NCBI GenBank assembly: GCA_020152595.1
Contig: JAIGNY010004520.1
Location: 907,501-971,500, forward strand
Direction of reading: 5' to 3'
Length of the DNA: 64,000 nt
Source: Chiridota heheva
Lineage: Eukaryota > Echinodermata > Holothuroidea > Apodida > Chiridotidae
The position numbers and the translations under genes were made by a program. Shown here one piece after another: positions 52,390 through 63,272 of this stretch. Numbering within the stretch: position 1 is the stretch's first letter; every line of letters starts with the position of its first letter. The notes beneath the pieces were generated by a model. That model saw only the letters and a list, made by a program, of their open reading frames with translations, was not told where the DNA came from and did no database searches.

Positions 52390-53790
52390 TGGAGCTTGTT
52401 GCAAGGAGGTACCACTTTAAAGTGGAACCTCCTTTGATGTTGGTCCCCTTCAGGGTACTGATGGTGTTACTATCGATAGTGGTAAGGATATGGCTGAGGT
52501 TTTGAGTGACTACTTTGTGTCTGTTTTTTACTAACGAGTCCCCTACTGATGATGTTGTGGATTATCTTGTGCACTCACTCCCTAGTATCCATTAGGGATG
52601 TTGATTTTTCAGTTGATGTTGTGGCTAAGAAGTTGAAGGGTTTGAATTCAAATAAAGCACCTGGTCCCGATGGTACACATCCCGCTGTCTTACTCGAGTG
52701 TTCTGATGTTCTTTCTGTTCCCCTAAGTATTATCTTTTCAAAGTGCTTTGATGTTGGTGTTGTTCCAAGTGATTGGTGAATTGCTAATGTCACTCCTATA
52801 TTTTCAAGGGTGACAACGCTGTGAGTCTAACTAGTGGTGTATGCAAGGTCATGGAGTCCATTGATAAGAATGTTGTTCTAGATCATTACTGGTAAATGGT
52901 TTGTTGAATTTGTCCCAGCATGGGTTCTTACCTTAAAGGTCTTGTGTTTCTAATTCATTGGAGTTTATTGATGATGTTACTAAACTAGTAGCTGATTCTG
53001 GTCATAATTGAGATGTTATCTATTTAGATTTTAAAAAAGCTTCCGATAAGGTTCCGTTAGGCAGGCTCATAATGAAAACAAGAGCGCTTGGTCTGTTGAT
53101 GTGGAGGAAAAGTGTGCCACTTGGGTAAATATTTGGTTAGTTGACAGGTCACAAAGAGTTGTTGTTAATGGTGAAGTATCTCCATGGAAGAAGATTACAT
53201 GTGGTGTTCCTTAGCACTCAGGGTCCCGTTTTGGGCCCCGTTTCTTTTCTTAATCTTCATTAATGATATTGATATTTCCCTTGGCTGCAGGATTTGTAAA
53301 TTTGCTTATGACACTAAGCTGTACAGGATTGTTGATGATGCTAGGGATTCTTCACTTTTGAAAAGTGATCTGGATAAGTTAGTTTCTTGGTCCCAAACGT
53401 GGCAGATGTTATTCAATGATGATAAATGCAAAATTATTCATTTTGGTAAGAGCAATTTGGGTTTTGATTACTGCATGGTTCAAATCTTGGTAGTGTTGAT
53501 CAAGAAAGGGATGTCGGTGTTGTCATTACTAGCAATCTGAACTTCTAAACAGTTTGCTTTAGCAGCTGCAAGGGCAAATAAAATGCTTGATTTGATTAGA
53601 AGAATTGTTTTTCTTGGTAGAGAGGTAGTTCTTAATTTGCATAAGCAGTTAGTCAGGCCTCACCTTGAGTATAATATTTAGGCTCGGAGTCCCTTTTTAT
53701 GAGAAATATAAGTTCATTTTGGAGCAGGTTCAACAAAGAGCCACTTGTGTCACAAGATACACAACATTCATCAAACTAAGCTAAGTCAAG
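52390..53790 (+). pseudogene. LINE (Jockey/CR1-type) reverse transcriptase remnant
   Basis: Traces begin with GTDGVTIDSGKDMAEVLSDY, a linker before RT. Next come LNSNKAPGPDGTHPAVLLE and IIFSKCFDVGVVPSDW (52549-52779), the N-terminal RT block. After several stops, 53184-53540 carries PFLFLIFINDIDISLGC and KFAYDTKLYRIVDD, where the catalytic FADD box has become FAYD, and then SWSQTWQMLFNDDKCKI. C-terminal fragments such as LHKQLVRPHLEY lie near 53640-53680. Stops and frameshifts are frequent, so it is inactive. It sits in GPCR intron 2 in sense orientation. Confidence 0.88.
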
Positions 53791-54512
53791 ACTGAAGGGA
53801 AATGCTTCAAGCTGTATGAATCGAAATCAGTTTTATGTATGATTTGGGAATTATTAAAAGTACACATTTTGTTAGTCAATTTCACATAGGAAATAGTTTT
53901 CCTGCAGTATGTATAACATCATGACGAGCTCAACTTTAGCTTTTTCAAGTGCTTTCTTGTTCTGGAATTAACAAGAATGTACGTTCCAGAAGGCATAGAC
54001 ATTAATTTTCCGAACCATGACCTACCATTTTCCGATTTACCCAGAATCGATGATCTGTAATTTTTCGCTTTTTCATAATCATGATTTTGTTGAAATTGGC
54101 AAACCATGACGTGCTAACCATTTCTTCCGCCGCTAGGATTATCCATTTTCCGCCGTTGGTCTTTATTTCCCGATCTTTTAGAAGCATTAGCTACCATTTA
54201 GTCTGCCATTTTCCACACTTTCTATTTTCCGTATCATGACTTACCATTTTTCGATTTATCACAATGAAAATCAATTCTTAATTTCATAAAACCAGAATGA
54301 CAAATTGAGTGCATGTTGTGCAGTAAACAAGCAGACAAGCAAGCACCCAAAACAAGCTGACGGCTATGATATAGTAGTACGAGTTGCCATCTTCCTGAAG
54401 AATGCATGATATCAGGGGCCGTTAATATAATGTTTTTATTACAGAGTGAGAAGCGAGATTTTGATATATGAAATGTCATTAATATGGCTTAATTTTCGCG
54501 CTTGTTTTTCAG
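53791..54512. other. GPCR intron 2, 3' part
   Basis: Contains recurring CCATTTTCCG-type motifs at 54020-54240 (at least five variants of ACCATTTTCCGA), a diffuse short repeat. Ends in the pyrimidine-rich acceptor of exon 3. Confidence 0.5.
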
Positions 54513-54809
54513 ACAATAAAGATGCTCATTACTATCGTGTTGGCCTTCGTACTTTCGTGGTTGCCGCTTCACTCCTACCACTTTCTAACGATATTCTTCC
54601 CCCATGTAGTCCCGAACAATCGCCAACTTGCTTTCGGTCTTTACTTCACCTTCCACTTCATGGCAATGGGACATTCATGCGTAAATCCCATCATCTATGG
54701 ATTTATGAATGACAGGTTTCGAGTAAGTTGTTTTATTTCTTTCCGATCGGCCGATAACTTTGAAACCACTTTCGTTCATAGAATGTTCTCAAGTGGTACC
54801 AGATATTAA
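54513..54809 (+). CDS. Neuropeptide-type class A GPCR, coding exon 3 (TM6, TM7, tail)
   Basis: After the acceptor CTTGTTTTTCAG| the frame reads TIKMLITIVLAF, then VLSWLPLHSYHFL (TM6, with the CWxP motif as SWLP, Pro262), a short ECL3, and TM7 with MAMGHSCVNPIIYGF (NPIIY, 302-306). NDRFR (to residue 314) opens helix 8. Two ends are possible. A strong donor, CGA|GTAAGT, lies directly after NDRFR at 54722/54723 in phase 0, which would add a further exon. Reading through instead gives 28 more residues with Cys and Ser/Thr, a stop at 54807-54809 and AATAAA at 54847-54852, for a 342-residue receptor. Both forms would keep the seven-helix core. The terminus is uncertain; the TM6-TM7 part is not. Confidence 0.9.
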   Translation, partial: TIKMLITIVLAFVLSWLPLHSYHFLTIFFPHVVPNNRQLAFGLYFTFHFMAMGHSCVNPIIYGFMNDRFRVSCFISFRSADNFETTFVHRMFSSGTRY

Positions 54810-54846
54810 TCAATCTATTTCTTCATGACAATTATCGCACGGTATC

Positions 54847-54852
54847 AATAAA
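54847..54852 (+). terminator. Candidate polyadenylation signal
   Basis: A canonical AATAAA lies about 40 bp after the read-through stop codon of GPCR exon 3. AT-rich sequence makes chance occurrences common, so it supports, but does not prove, that exon 3 can be terminal. Confidence 0.4.
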
Positions 54853-55053
54853 CCACTTAATAGATTTAAAATTGTTATTTTTGCTCGGTCAAAATACATT
54901 GGTTTACTTCACACCATCGTTGATAATGAATCTGTAATCGTTTTGGACTAAAATGTACGCCACCTGTCTAATCACAATAAATGTCCTCTAAAAGTTTAAC
55001 AAATAAATACATTTCTACTCAGACTGTTTTATTTTGACAAGAGATATAGATCC

Positions 55054-55480
55054 CACAATGGGAGGGGGAATCAACATAAACATGGGAGGGTGAATCAACA
55101 TAAACATGGGAGGGGAATCAACATAAACATGGAAGGGGGAATCAACATAAACATGGGAGGGGGAATCAACATAAACATGTGAGGGGAATCAACATAAACA
55201 TGTGAGGGAGAATCAACATAAACATGGGAGGGAATCAACATAAACATGGGAGGGGGAATTAGCATAAACATGGGAATGGAATCAACATAAACATGGGAGG
55301 GGAATCAACATAAACATGGGAGGGGAATCAACATAAACATGGGAATGGAATCAATAAAACATGGGAGGGGGAATCAACATAAACATGGGAGGGGGAATCA
55401 ACATAATCATGAAAGGGGGAATCAACATAAACATGGCAGGGGGAATCAACATAAACATGGCAGGGGAATCAACATAAACA
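55054..55480. repeat. 24-bp minisatellite (about 18 units)
   Basis: The unit is AACATGGGAGGGGG followed by AATCAACATA. The G run varies between three and five, so periods range from 22 to 24. Variants include ACATGTGAGG, ACATGGCAGG and ACATGGGAATGG. Confidence 0.94.
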
Positions 55481-55879
55481 TCCTAAAGAGAGAGTTCACA
55501 ATCTAAACCAGGGGTGATGATAAGTTTATCTGAATGCAACCCCTTAAATACAAACACGTTTGCTGACTGAAAGAGGCGATATCGTCTCAAAACACATCAC
55601 AATGACGTAAGTAAGTACATGGCATTACTTACCGACGTCATCAGAAATCGACTAGTATTCTACGTATAGCAATCGTTCAGAAAAGTGTATACATTGTGTG
55701 TATGAAGATTAGGTACACGCACGTACGTTATATATGCGTGGCAACATGGTACGGCTGAGTTGAAGAGCTGTACAAATTCGTCGTTACTTTAATCATGGAG
55801 CTATTAACTGAAATTAAGTCACTTAATAGCTTCATGTTTTAATTCAAATAAGAACAAAACGGCGAAAAGAAACTCTTGA
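55481..55879. other. Non-coding stretch, nothing recognised
   Basis: Interval downstream of the GPCR. No coding or repeat signal. Confidence 0.4.
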
Positions 55880-55968
55880 CTTAATGAGATTCGCACTCGT
55901 TACGATTGGCACAAAAGCAATTTGCCCGAAGGCCATAGCCTTATTCCACTCGGCTACATCAACGCTTG
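55880..55968 (-). repeat. tRNA-like pseudogene or SINE head (Leu/Ser-like)
   Basis: The reverse complement has GTAGCCGAGTGGAATAAGGC, a good class II D-arm with GCC/GGC pairing, and AGTGCGAATCTCAT as T-arm. The acceptor stem formed by GTTGATG and TAAGTCA does not pair, and the anticodon arm is unclear, so it is not a working tRNA. Confidence 0.5.
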
Positions 55969-57383
55969 ATTGGGTGGGTTGCTTTGCTTTATCATTAATA
56001 AAGTATATAGAATATGATCGAAAGATGCGCGTTTAGCAATTGGTTGAAATTTTAACCAATCAAAAAATTAGAACTGAATGTCCTTATGTCGATATTGCAC
56101 CTCAGGTAAGTGGTTAGTTTTGATTAAGAGAACATAAAAAGCACATAAAGAATAATGACAACTAAATTGTGAAAAAGGTTAACAAATTTTCATCAAAGGA
56201 CATATTGATATTAAAAGTTTTCACAAATTGATCCGTTTGTAAATTCAATTATAAAAGATCAAGCACCCTCAAAATGTCCAATCAAAATCCTGAATTGGCT
56301 TATTTTCTTGCCGGCATTGTAAGCAGGCTAAGACACCTGAGCTCAGCAAAAAATTATTTAGTGCAAAATGTAGTGGTCATTAACACATTTCCCGAACTGT
56401 AATTTATTGACAATTAGATAAATAGTATGGTCCAAATAGCTTTTATATCCGACCATACCACTTCTCTACTTGGTCCCGTATCTATCATACAGACACATGA
56501 TGAATAATTCTGGCTATAAGTTTTCAGTCCAATGCATCCAAACTCACCAGAGTGAATATAATTCACTGATGAAAACATCTTTTTAAAAGTCAAAATGAAT
56601 CCTCAGCCCCACATTACACGCATGACTTGGTCATGCAGTAACCAAATCCACAATATCTGGCTCTTCACAATAAGTTCCATTGTGTGCATATAGATGATTG
56701 GGAGTGTAATTACTGATGCGTAAAACCCCTGACCTATCTGTGGTGGGTTTCTTAATTGTAGAGTCTAAAAGTCATACCCGCCGAAATAGAGGTTCTTGTG
56801 GGTGAAAAGACTGCAAATTTGTAGCGAGGATTGAGCGTAATGCATGACAGAGGCGCCTTTCTGAACTGCCGGATGCCATGAAGGCATAATTTGTTGGTGC
56901 TTTTGATTGTTTTATTATTCAAATAACGGATCAGAACTAATCAAACCAATACAATAATATGCCAAGTTTCAACAGTACTAGCTAATTAAAATTACTTTCT
57001 GATTTCTCCCTCAGAACTTCCGCTACAATTGAATAGATTCTGTGCAATGTTAATTTAAGGTGAATAATTGATCTAGATTTGTGACCATCAAAATTTTTGG
57101 GGTAAATATTTAAAGTGAAGATGAAAGCGATGATTGCATTCAACGAAAAACACAAAAAGCAATTAGGCATTTTTTCAGGTGGTAAAATCACGATTAGTTA
57201 ACGTACGAAATTGTTTTTATGTTATCATTAGCCGAAATTTGTTCTCCTTCCTTGATGTGTAACAACTAATGCAGCTATGTTTTTGAAGAGATGCAAAAGG
57301 GAAGCAGACAACAATAACGTAAGGTATGACCGAAATGAAGACCTAAAAACCGAAACATTGTGCAGCATGCCTATTGAATGTTA

Positions 57384-57385
<2 letters not shown>
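55969..57385. other. Non-coding stretch, nothing recognised
   Basis: AT-rich. The short minus frame at 56982-57191 has no family resemblance. If the GPCR has a fourth exon it could lie here, but no candidate is convincing. Confidence 0.45.
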
Positions 57386-57454
<69 letters not shown>

Positions 57455-57459
57455 TATAA
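57386..57459. repeat. (AT)n microsatellite, about 74 bp
   Basis: AT dinucleotide run with a single CATATA interruption near its end. Confidence 0.95.
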
Positions 57460-58600
57460 GAATAGCTTGCCGGTCTTGAATCATTTCTATCGTCCAATGA
57501 ACACCTTACACTGATGGCGTCATTAATGATAACCCGAACTGCACTTAATTGATGTTAATGACAAATTTGGGACGATTCTCTTAGTAATCACACTGATGTC
57601 ATGTAAAACCTGACAGCCTGAGAGAAGATATCAAACTCAGTTGAAATTTCTTACCTGAATTGAAAACGACAAATGACTCTCGAGATTAGATGATGCATAT
57701 TGCAGGTATGGAGTGGCAGTGAGCGCATGGTGATTTGTTGTTGTTAACACTGCTTCTGCATATATGAAATATATGGATATTTATACATGCATTAAAAAAT
57801 TCAAAAAAGTGACACCTTCGATCATAGTCCTTAAGATCTTTTAAACTGCGAAATATATGACATTCAAAGTTGAAGGCATTCCCGTGATTAAATCATGCAT
57901 TTGTGTTCTTTAAATTTGACCATGATCAGTGACTTCTGAAATATCGTTTCCATCAAAATTTGAATGTGGGTATCGTTTAGAAGTTTAAAGAGCATGATCT
58001 TCGCTAGAATTAGCGCTGTATATAACAAGTGATACAAATTCATTCACCCCTTAATTTCTACTTTGACGTTATTCATTCGATTTCCCCCAGAAGTTAGCAA
58101 AGGACTCCGGAGTATGATTACTAAAATTTTACGATTTTTAGTAGTTTTTTTTTACTAATTGACTGAATTGTACTAATTAGAAATAATTTATTATCAAAAT
58201 TATTTTTTACCAGTGTCGGCAATCGGACTTTGCTTACGTTTTAATAGTAGAGCTGCTGGAAATTTGTGTTATTTTTGATGTGGTGAATGAAAATGTCACC
58301 TGATGCGGAGTTCCCGAAATATGAACTCGTTATACTTTTCAACAATGGTCGGATGAGGGCCTAGTGAATTAATTTATCATCATTATCAAACGAGGCTGCA
58401 AATTCAACTAGGTCCTCAGTAAAGGCAAAATGTTCTCATCTTCCATAAAAATCAGTCAGTGGACGAAACTCTGGCCCTCCATTTTCCCCCTTCAGAGGTT
58501 TGTGGTATAGAGGATGAAGGAGTTGTCGTGGCATTTAATTTTTTTGTATGGATAGTAATAAAGAAAGCAGTGGCGTGTCTTTGTCCCCTCCCTTAAAAAA
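57460..58600. other. Non-coding stretch, nothing recognised
   Basis: AT-rich sequence with no supported feature. Confidence 0.4.
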
Positions 58601-58885
58601 ATACACATTCAACTTCTGCGAAATTTTCAGGAATTTTCAGGAAATCTTCGTAAATTTTCGGGAAATCTCCTTCATTGTATGGAAAATTTCCTTCATTTTT
58701 GTGAAATCAAAGCTTGAAGCTCTTTGGTGAAATCTTCTTCAATTTTCGGGAAATTTTCTTCAATTTTCAGTAAGATTCTTCAATTTTCAGTAAAGCAAGC
58801 TGTCAATTCGAGAAATTCCCATGAAGTTTTGCGAAAATCGAACAAACTTTCCTGCAATCTTACTCATTTCCCTTCAATTTTATTT
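58600..58885. repeat. Degenerate TTC-AATTTTC repeat
   Basis: Short motifs AATTTTCAGGAA, AATTTTCGGGAAAT and CTTCAATTTTCAGTAA recur irregularly about every 15-30 bp, suggesting an old, eroded minisatellite. A 32-nt T run with a following G-rich tract lies just beyond, at 58953-59000. Confidence 0.6.
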
Positions 58886-58951
58886 TAATAATTTCGCACT
58901 TTCATCAAAATAAAGCATGTATCCAACCGGAAAATAGAACCCCTTCCAGGT

Positions 58952-58985
<34 letters not shown>

Positions 58986-59000
58986 GCGGGGGGGAGGGGG

Positions 59001-60267
59001 TCTTAAGCTCTCTCAAAAACGAAAAGCAAGACATAGCCCTTAAAGAAAGAGAACAAAGTTATGTTGGTTTTAATTTATTCATTATAAAATAGATTAGATA
59101 CAATAATAAAGACGATCTGCAACTTGGTTCTCCTGAAATAAATTCTACCCACGCCGAATTTGACAGGTTGCAAGATTACAGAGTGTACGTGAAGGACGCT
59201 TAACCTGTTAACTTAGGTCTTTAAGTTTCAGAACGGCATCCGGTGTAGTCAACATTCTGATCGTATTATACGCTATAGCCACTACATGGCTGCTATACAA
59301 GTACTGCAAGTATTGCCTATAGCATGTAGTGCCTACCGAGTGAGGTGTTTATCTCAATACATCCAGTTAGACTAGGCCCTCATTCATTTCAAATAATATT
59401 ATTCTCCTTCACTATCTCTTTGTGAATCTTCAAAAAATATTTTGGTGAAATAAATATTTTCTATTATGTTCTGAAAAAGTGAAAATGTCTAAATAATACC
59501 CTCCTTCATATCACTTTTTAGACCTGGATAATAAAATATTGGAATTGGCACAGCAAGTTTCCGTCTACATTCCTCAACGTTGCCAATTTACATGAGTTGC
59601 GGATACAAATAACGTCATAAATTTGTATAATTAGCGTTACTGAAATTGATTGCAGCATAGTAACCTTTAAAATACAACCTTCAATAAATAACACTAACTT
59701 TTAATCAAATTTAAATTATAGCTCTCACTTAAAAGATGGCTGATTTTGACGGCCACGACAGAAAAACTTTCAGATACAGTTTTATATATGCATGTCATAA
59801 CCATCGATAATTGTAAGTACGTATTCTCGTTCAAGTATTGGCTTCAAGCAGAATACCTCAACAATAATCAGATGCATTCATTCATACGCACCGATATTTA
59901 GAATAATGTTATAATTTTGTCGGAATCAACAACGATGCAAAATGTATTTAATTAAAAGGGTGCTGTTTGATGTGGAACACTGATTCATTAGCGAATATTG
60001 TAAAACAAATCAAATATTTTTAAGCCATTAGTCTGCATTTATAGGGGTCACTTAGTTCTCCATCTCGTTAAATTAGGCCTATTGCCTGAATTATAAAACG
60101 ATTGAAAAGTGGCACTTCAGATTCCATAAAGTAGCAAAACAACTACACTGTGCTTTTATTAAGTAGGTGATTGCAGATGGCCTACTGTAAGTCAGTGGAC
60201 ATTTTGAAGTGAAATTTGGTTTTCCATTTCCATCTAAACTCCTAAGCGCATCCTCCGTTTAAGTTGT
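59001..60267. other. Non-coding stretch, nothing recognised
   Basis: No coding similarity, tRNA-like boxes or tandem repeats seen. Confidence 0.4.
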
Positions 60268-60465
60268 GATTACCGCCTTAAAAATGAAGAGGCTGAGAAA
60301 TGTATTTTAAACTTTTTGCCAACATTGAAGAGGGGTAAGTAGGGAGAAGACAAAGTGCCAAATGATTTTGTCGGTGATCAATCAGCGACAAAATACTTGA
60401 CATCTTTCCCCTGCCTACCCCCCCCCCCCTCCTCCTACTTTAATGCTGGCATGATTACCGCCTTA
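60268..60465. repeat. Imperfect fold-back repeat with internal hairpin
   Basis: TTGCCAACATTGAAGAGG (about 60317-60334) is matched in inverted form by CTACTTTAATGCTGGCA (about 60437-60453). Between them ATTTTGTCG and CGACAAAAT form a close hairpin (60366-60394). ATTACCGCCTTAAAAA occurs directly at both edges. The left half recurs at 62523-62613. Confidence 0.6.
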
Positions 60466-60534
60466 AAAACAAGAAAGCAAACCATGAAGTTGCTGATCTC
60501 ATCACCTTAACCATACAGTATTGTGGGGGAAATA

Positions 60535-61730
60535 GCAGGGTCACTAAAGCTTTGTGGCTTTTGACCTTGTGACCCCAGAGTCTACGGGACACAAGTCCAT
60601 TCATGTGCTAAGGTATCATGATACAATATAAGGTTGGTGTAGGTCTTGTCACTTTTGGAGTATCAAAATTCCAATAATCACCATTCGAAAAATATGGTGA
60701 GGGGAGGGGGGGGTGATTTAAAGCGGTCAGTAGTTCTGTGGCACTTAACCCCAGATTTACATGACACAGGTTCGCGTACCAAGGTATCGTGGTACTACAT
60801 AAGGTTGTTACAGATCTTGCCCTCTTGGAGTTTAAAGTGGTACTAAATTATACAAATTACCACATAATTAGCCTAAAATCGCATACTTGACCTTTGAACC
60901 TAACCACTAATACAACATCTGAAATTTTGGGCATTTATCTTACCTACTTAATGACACCACCCACGCTCAGATCACTCATACCATTCCAAAACTATGGGGA
61001 GATAAGATTAAAAGGGGTCACTAGCTCTGTGACCTTTGAAGTTTTGACCCTAGAGTTTACGGAGCACAAATTCATGTACCACAGTATCATGATACAAACA
61101 TAGGATTGGAATAGGTCTTGCACTTTCGGAATTTAAAGTAGCACAAAAATGTACTTATTAGTAATTAGTACATAATTACCGACTAGAATCCCATATTTGA
61201 CCTCTGACCCTTGACCCTAATCACTGAAGCAACTTCTGAAAATTTTCACATTTATCCTACCCTACTATATGTCACCATTCATGCTCACGACACACTTACC
61301 ATTCCATAACTACAGGGAAAAGTGGTCAGTAGCTCTGTGACCTTTGACCTTTTGACCCCAAAGTCTACAGACACAAATTTATATACCACGGTATCATGGT
61401 ACAACATGGGGTTGATATACGTCTTGTACTTTTTGAGTTTAAAATGGCGCGAAATTTGGCATACTGTAAAAAGCACTTATTTGACCTTTGACCATGACCT
61501 TTTACCATTTTACCTCCAATTATTTTAAATTTTTGTTAAAATGTTAAACCTACCCACCTATGCAATATGTAAAGATACACCAAGTAATTTCTTCAAAAGA
61601 TACAGCCATCAACAAAAACTTGTTCCATTTGACCTGTGACCTTTGAACTTTGTACCCAAAAACCTTGGAGACAAAAGTGTTAGGTCAGGGTACCCGTCCA
61701 CCAATTTTGGATTATGTGTGTATTACACTT
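60535..61730. repeat. About 300-bp tandem repeat, 4-5 diverged units
   Basis: Units start near 60535 (short), 60722, 61015, 61322 and 61627 (partial). Each has a CTCTGTGACCTTTGA-like block, then GTCTAC or GTTTAC, then CACAA, TACCACGGTATCATGGTAC or variants, GTTGG..AGGTCTTG and a second TTTGACC block. Divergence between units is considerable, so the amplification is old. Matching peptide traces in the + frames (VTFEVLT, VTFDLLT) follow from the repetition, not from a gene. Confidence 0.82.
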
Positions 61731-62095
61731 TTTTTTTAATTTTAAGCGACACAAAATTGATTGTGCATACGCACACACACACGCATCCCCCTCCACCCTA
61801 CACACACACGGACAGACGCAAAAATCACCAAATTTTGTTCCGTTCCAAAAACGTATGACCCTAAACCGCTAATATGAGCTCATCATATGAGACCCCCTGG
61901 TGGGTCCTACCAGCCACTTTAATATCAGGGAGGTTTGTCATGCAGTATAGGGGGTATCGGCAGTTATTTGCCTATACAGCAAAGTGACTACAATATCTCA
62001 TCCCCATATATATATCCCATATATATGTGTGTATAGTAATAGTAATTATTATATATAGCGCCCTTTCTGTACAAGTATATTCAAGAGCGCTTTAA
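61731..62095. other. Tail of the 300-bp repeat and simple sequence
   Basis: CACACACACACG tracts at 61768-61812 and an ACGGACAGACG motif follow the tandem units and may be the 3' tail of the amplified element. The remainder to 62095 is unique with short AT runs. Confidence 0.45.
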
Positions 62096-62510
62096 AAACA
62101 TCGTGGCTTTAGAGTAGGGGAGAACTGAACATCGTGGCTTTAGAATAGGGGAGAACTGCCCAAACGGCGCATCATCCATCCATTTGTTTACAAACACCGC
62201 GTATTCACGCTTCTCTTCTCGAATAGTGTTCAGAGAACCTGGTAGGGTGTAACTGTCCTGCCATCGGGACCGACGGCTTAATGTCCCCTCCGAAAGACGG
62301 CGAGCGCCATTCAACCATTGCCACTTCTCTCAACAGCTGAATCGGGGGAACAGGAGCTGCAAACGACGTACTTCCGCTTTGATGATCGGCGTATCTGTCT
62401 GCATAGCTGTGGAAAAACGGGTTAGACCTGAACGGGGCTTAAACTTAGTACCCCTAGCATCTCGTGTGCTATACCAGTGTGCCAACTGAACTGACTCACT
62501 CCCCTGTATG
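62096..62510 (-). repeat. SINE family 3, copy 2
   Basis: The reverse complement contains GGAGGGGACATTAAGCCGTC, then GGTCCCGAT and ACCAGGTTCTCTGAACA, in the same order as the copy at 20290. A degenerate tRNA-like head lies at about 62440-62510. At the 3' side a TCGTGGCTTTAGA-TAGGGG block is tandemly duplicated (62100-62157). Confidence 0.72.
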
Positions 62511-62691
62511 TGGGTGATGAGATAATGAAGAGACCAAGAAATATATTCTAAACTTTTTGCCAACATTGAGGAGGGCAGGGAAGTAAAAGTGCCAAATAAT
62601 TTTGTCGGTGATTGGAGTCTTTCAATTTTATATCAGATACAGTTAAAAACTTATGTCCTAAAGTATTACTTAAAGTATTACTTCTGACTTA

Positions 62692-63272
62692 AAACATTAC
62701 TTCAAGGGTCAAACATGTCTATCTTATATGAAAGAGAACTTCAAAATGAACAAAATAGTGAAGAAGGCATTACAAAATCATATTCTGTTAAGGAGGTTTC
62801 TAAGTTTAAAGTTTGGTATCATCTGTGTAGATACGACTGAAATCAGGCTAGTTGTGATGTCATAGCCTCAGATTTCTTAAAGTCTTTATGTATTCTATCG
62901 TATTTTTTCCTGCGATTTTGTGGCTTAAAAACCATGAGATATGTCGAGAAAGTAGTGAAACTGAATCTAGGAAGGGTATTTCTTATATACCACCTGAAGA
63001 AAGTACGAGGAAAAATAATTTAGATAGTGACAAAATTAAATAAACTTTCTTTAAAATCGATTACAATTGTTAAGAATTTGAGGATGAAGACGCCAACTTT
63101 CCATAGTAGACTTATTATACTGGTCAGTTCTACATAGATAAGACAAAGCTTTAAACTTGAATATCTCCTCAATTGAATAGGATTTTGAATACTTTCTTCT
63201 CCATTTTGTTTCTTTTGAAATCTTCTTTCATACTGAGATGGACATGCTTGACCACTGAACTAATCCATTAAG
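62692..63272. mobile_element. Fold-back MITE copy 2
   Basis: Matches copy 1 in reverse orientation. Shared blocks include GCCTCAGATT, GTCTTTATGTATTCTATC, GCGATTTTGTGGCTTAAAAA and CTAGGAAGGGTA. The two ends are inverted relative to each other: CAAGGGTCAAACATGTC with TATCTTATATGAAAGA on the left, and TCTTTCATACTGAGATGGAC with CCACTGAACTAATCC on the right. The left tip is eroded. It lacks the SINE, so it shows the empty form of the element. Confidence 0.82.

Noticed and set aside
55880-55968. Functional tRNA-Leu/Ser
   Set aside because: The D-arm is good, but the acceptor stem has at least five mismatches.
62081-62566. Minus-strand frames of 77-78 codons
   Set aside because: They are translations of SINE family 3 copy 2.
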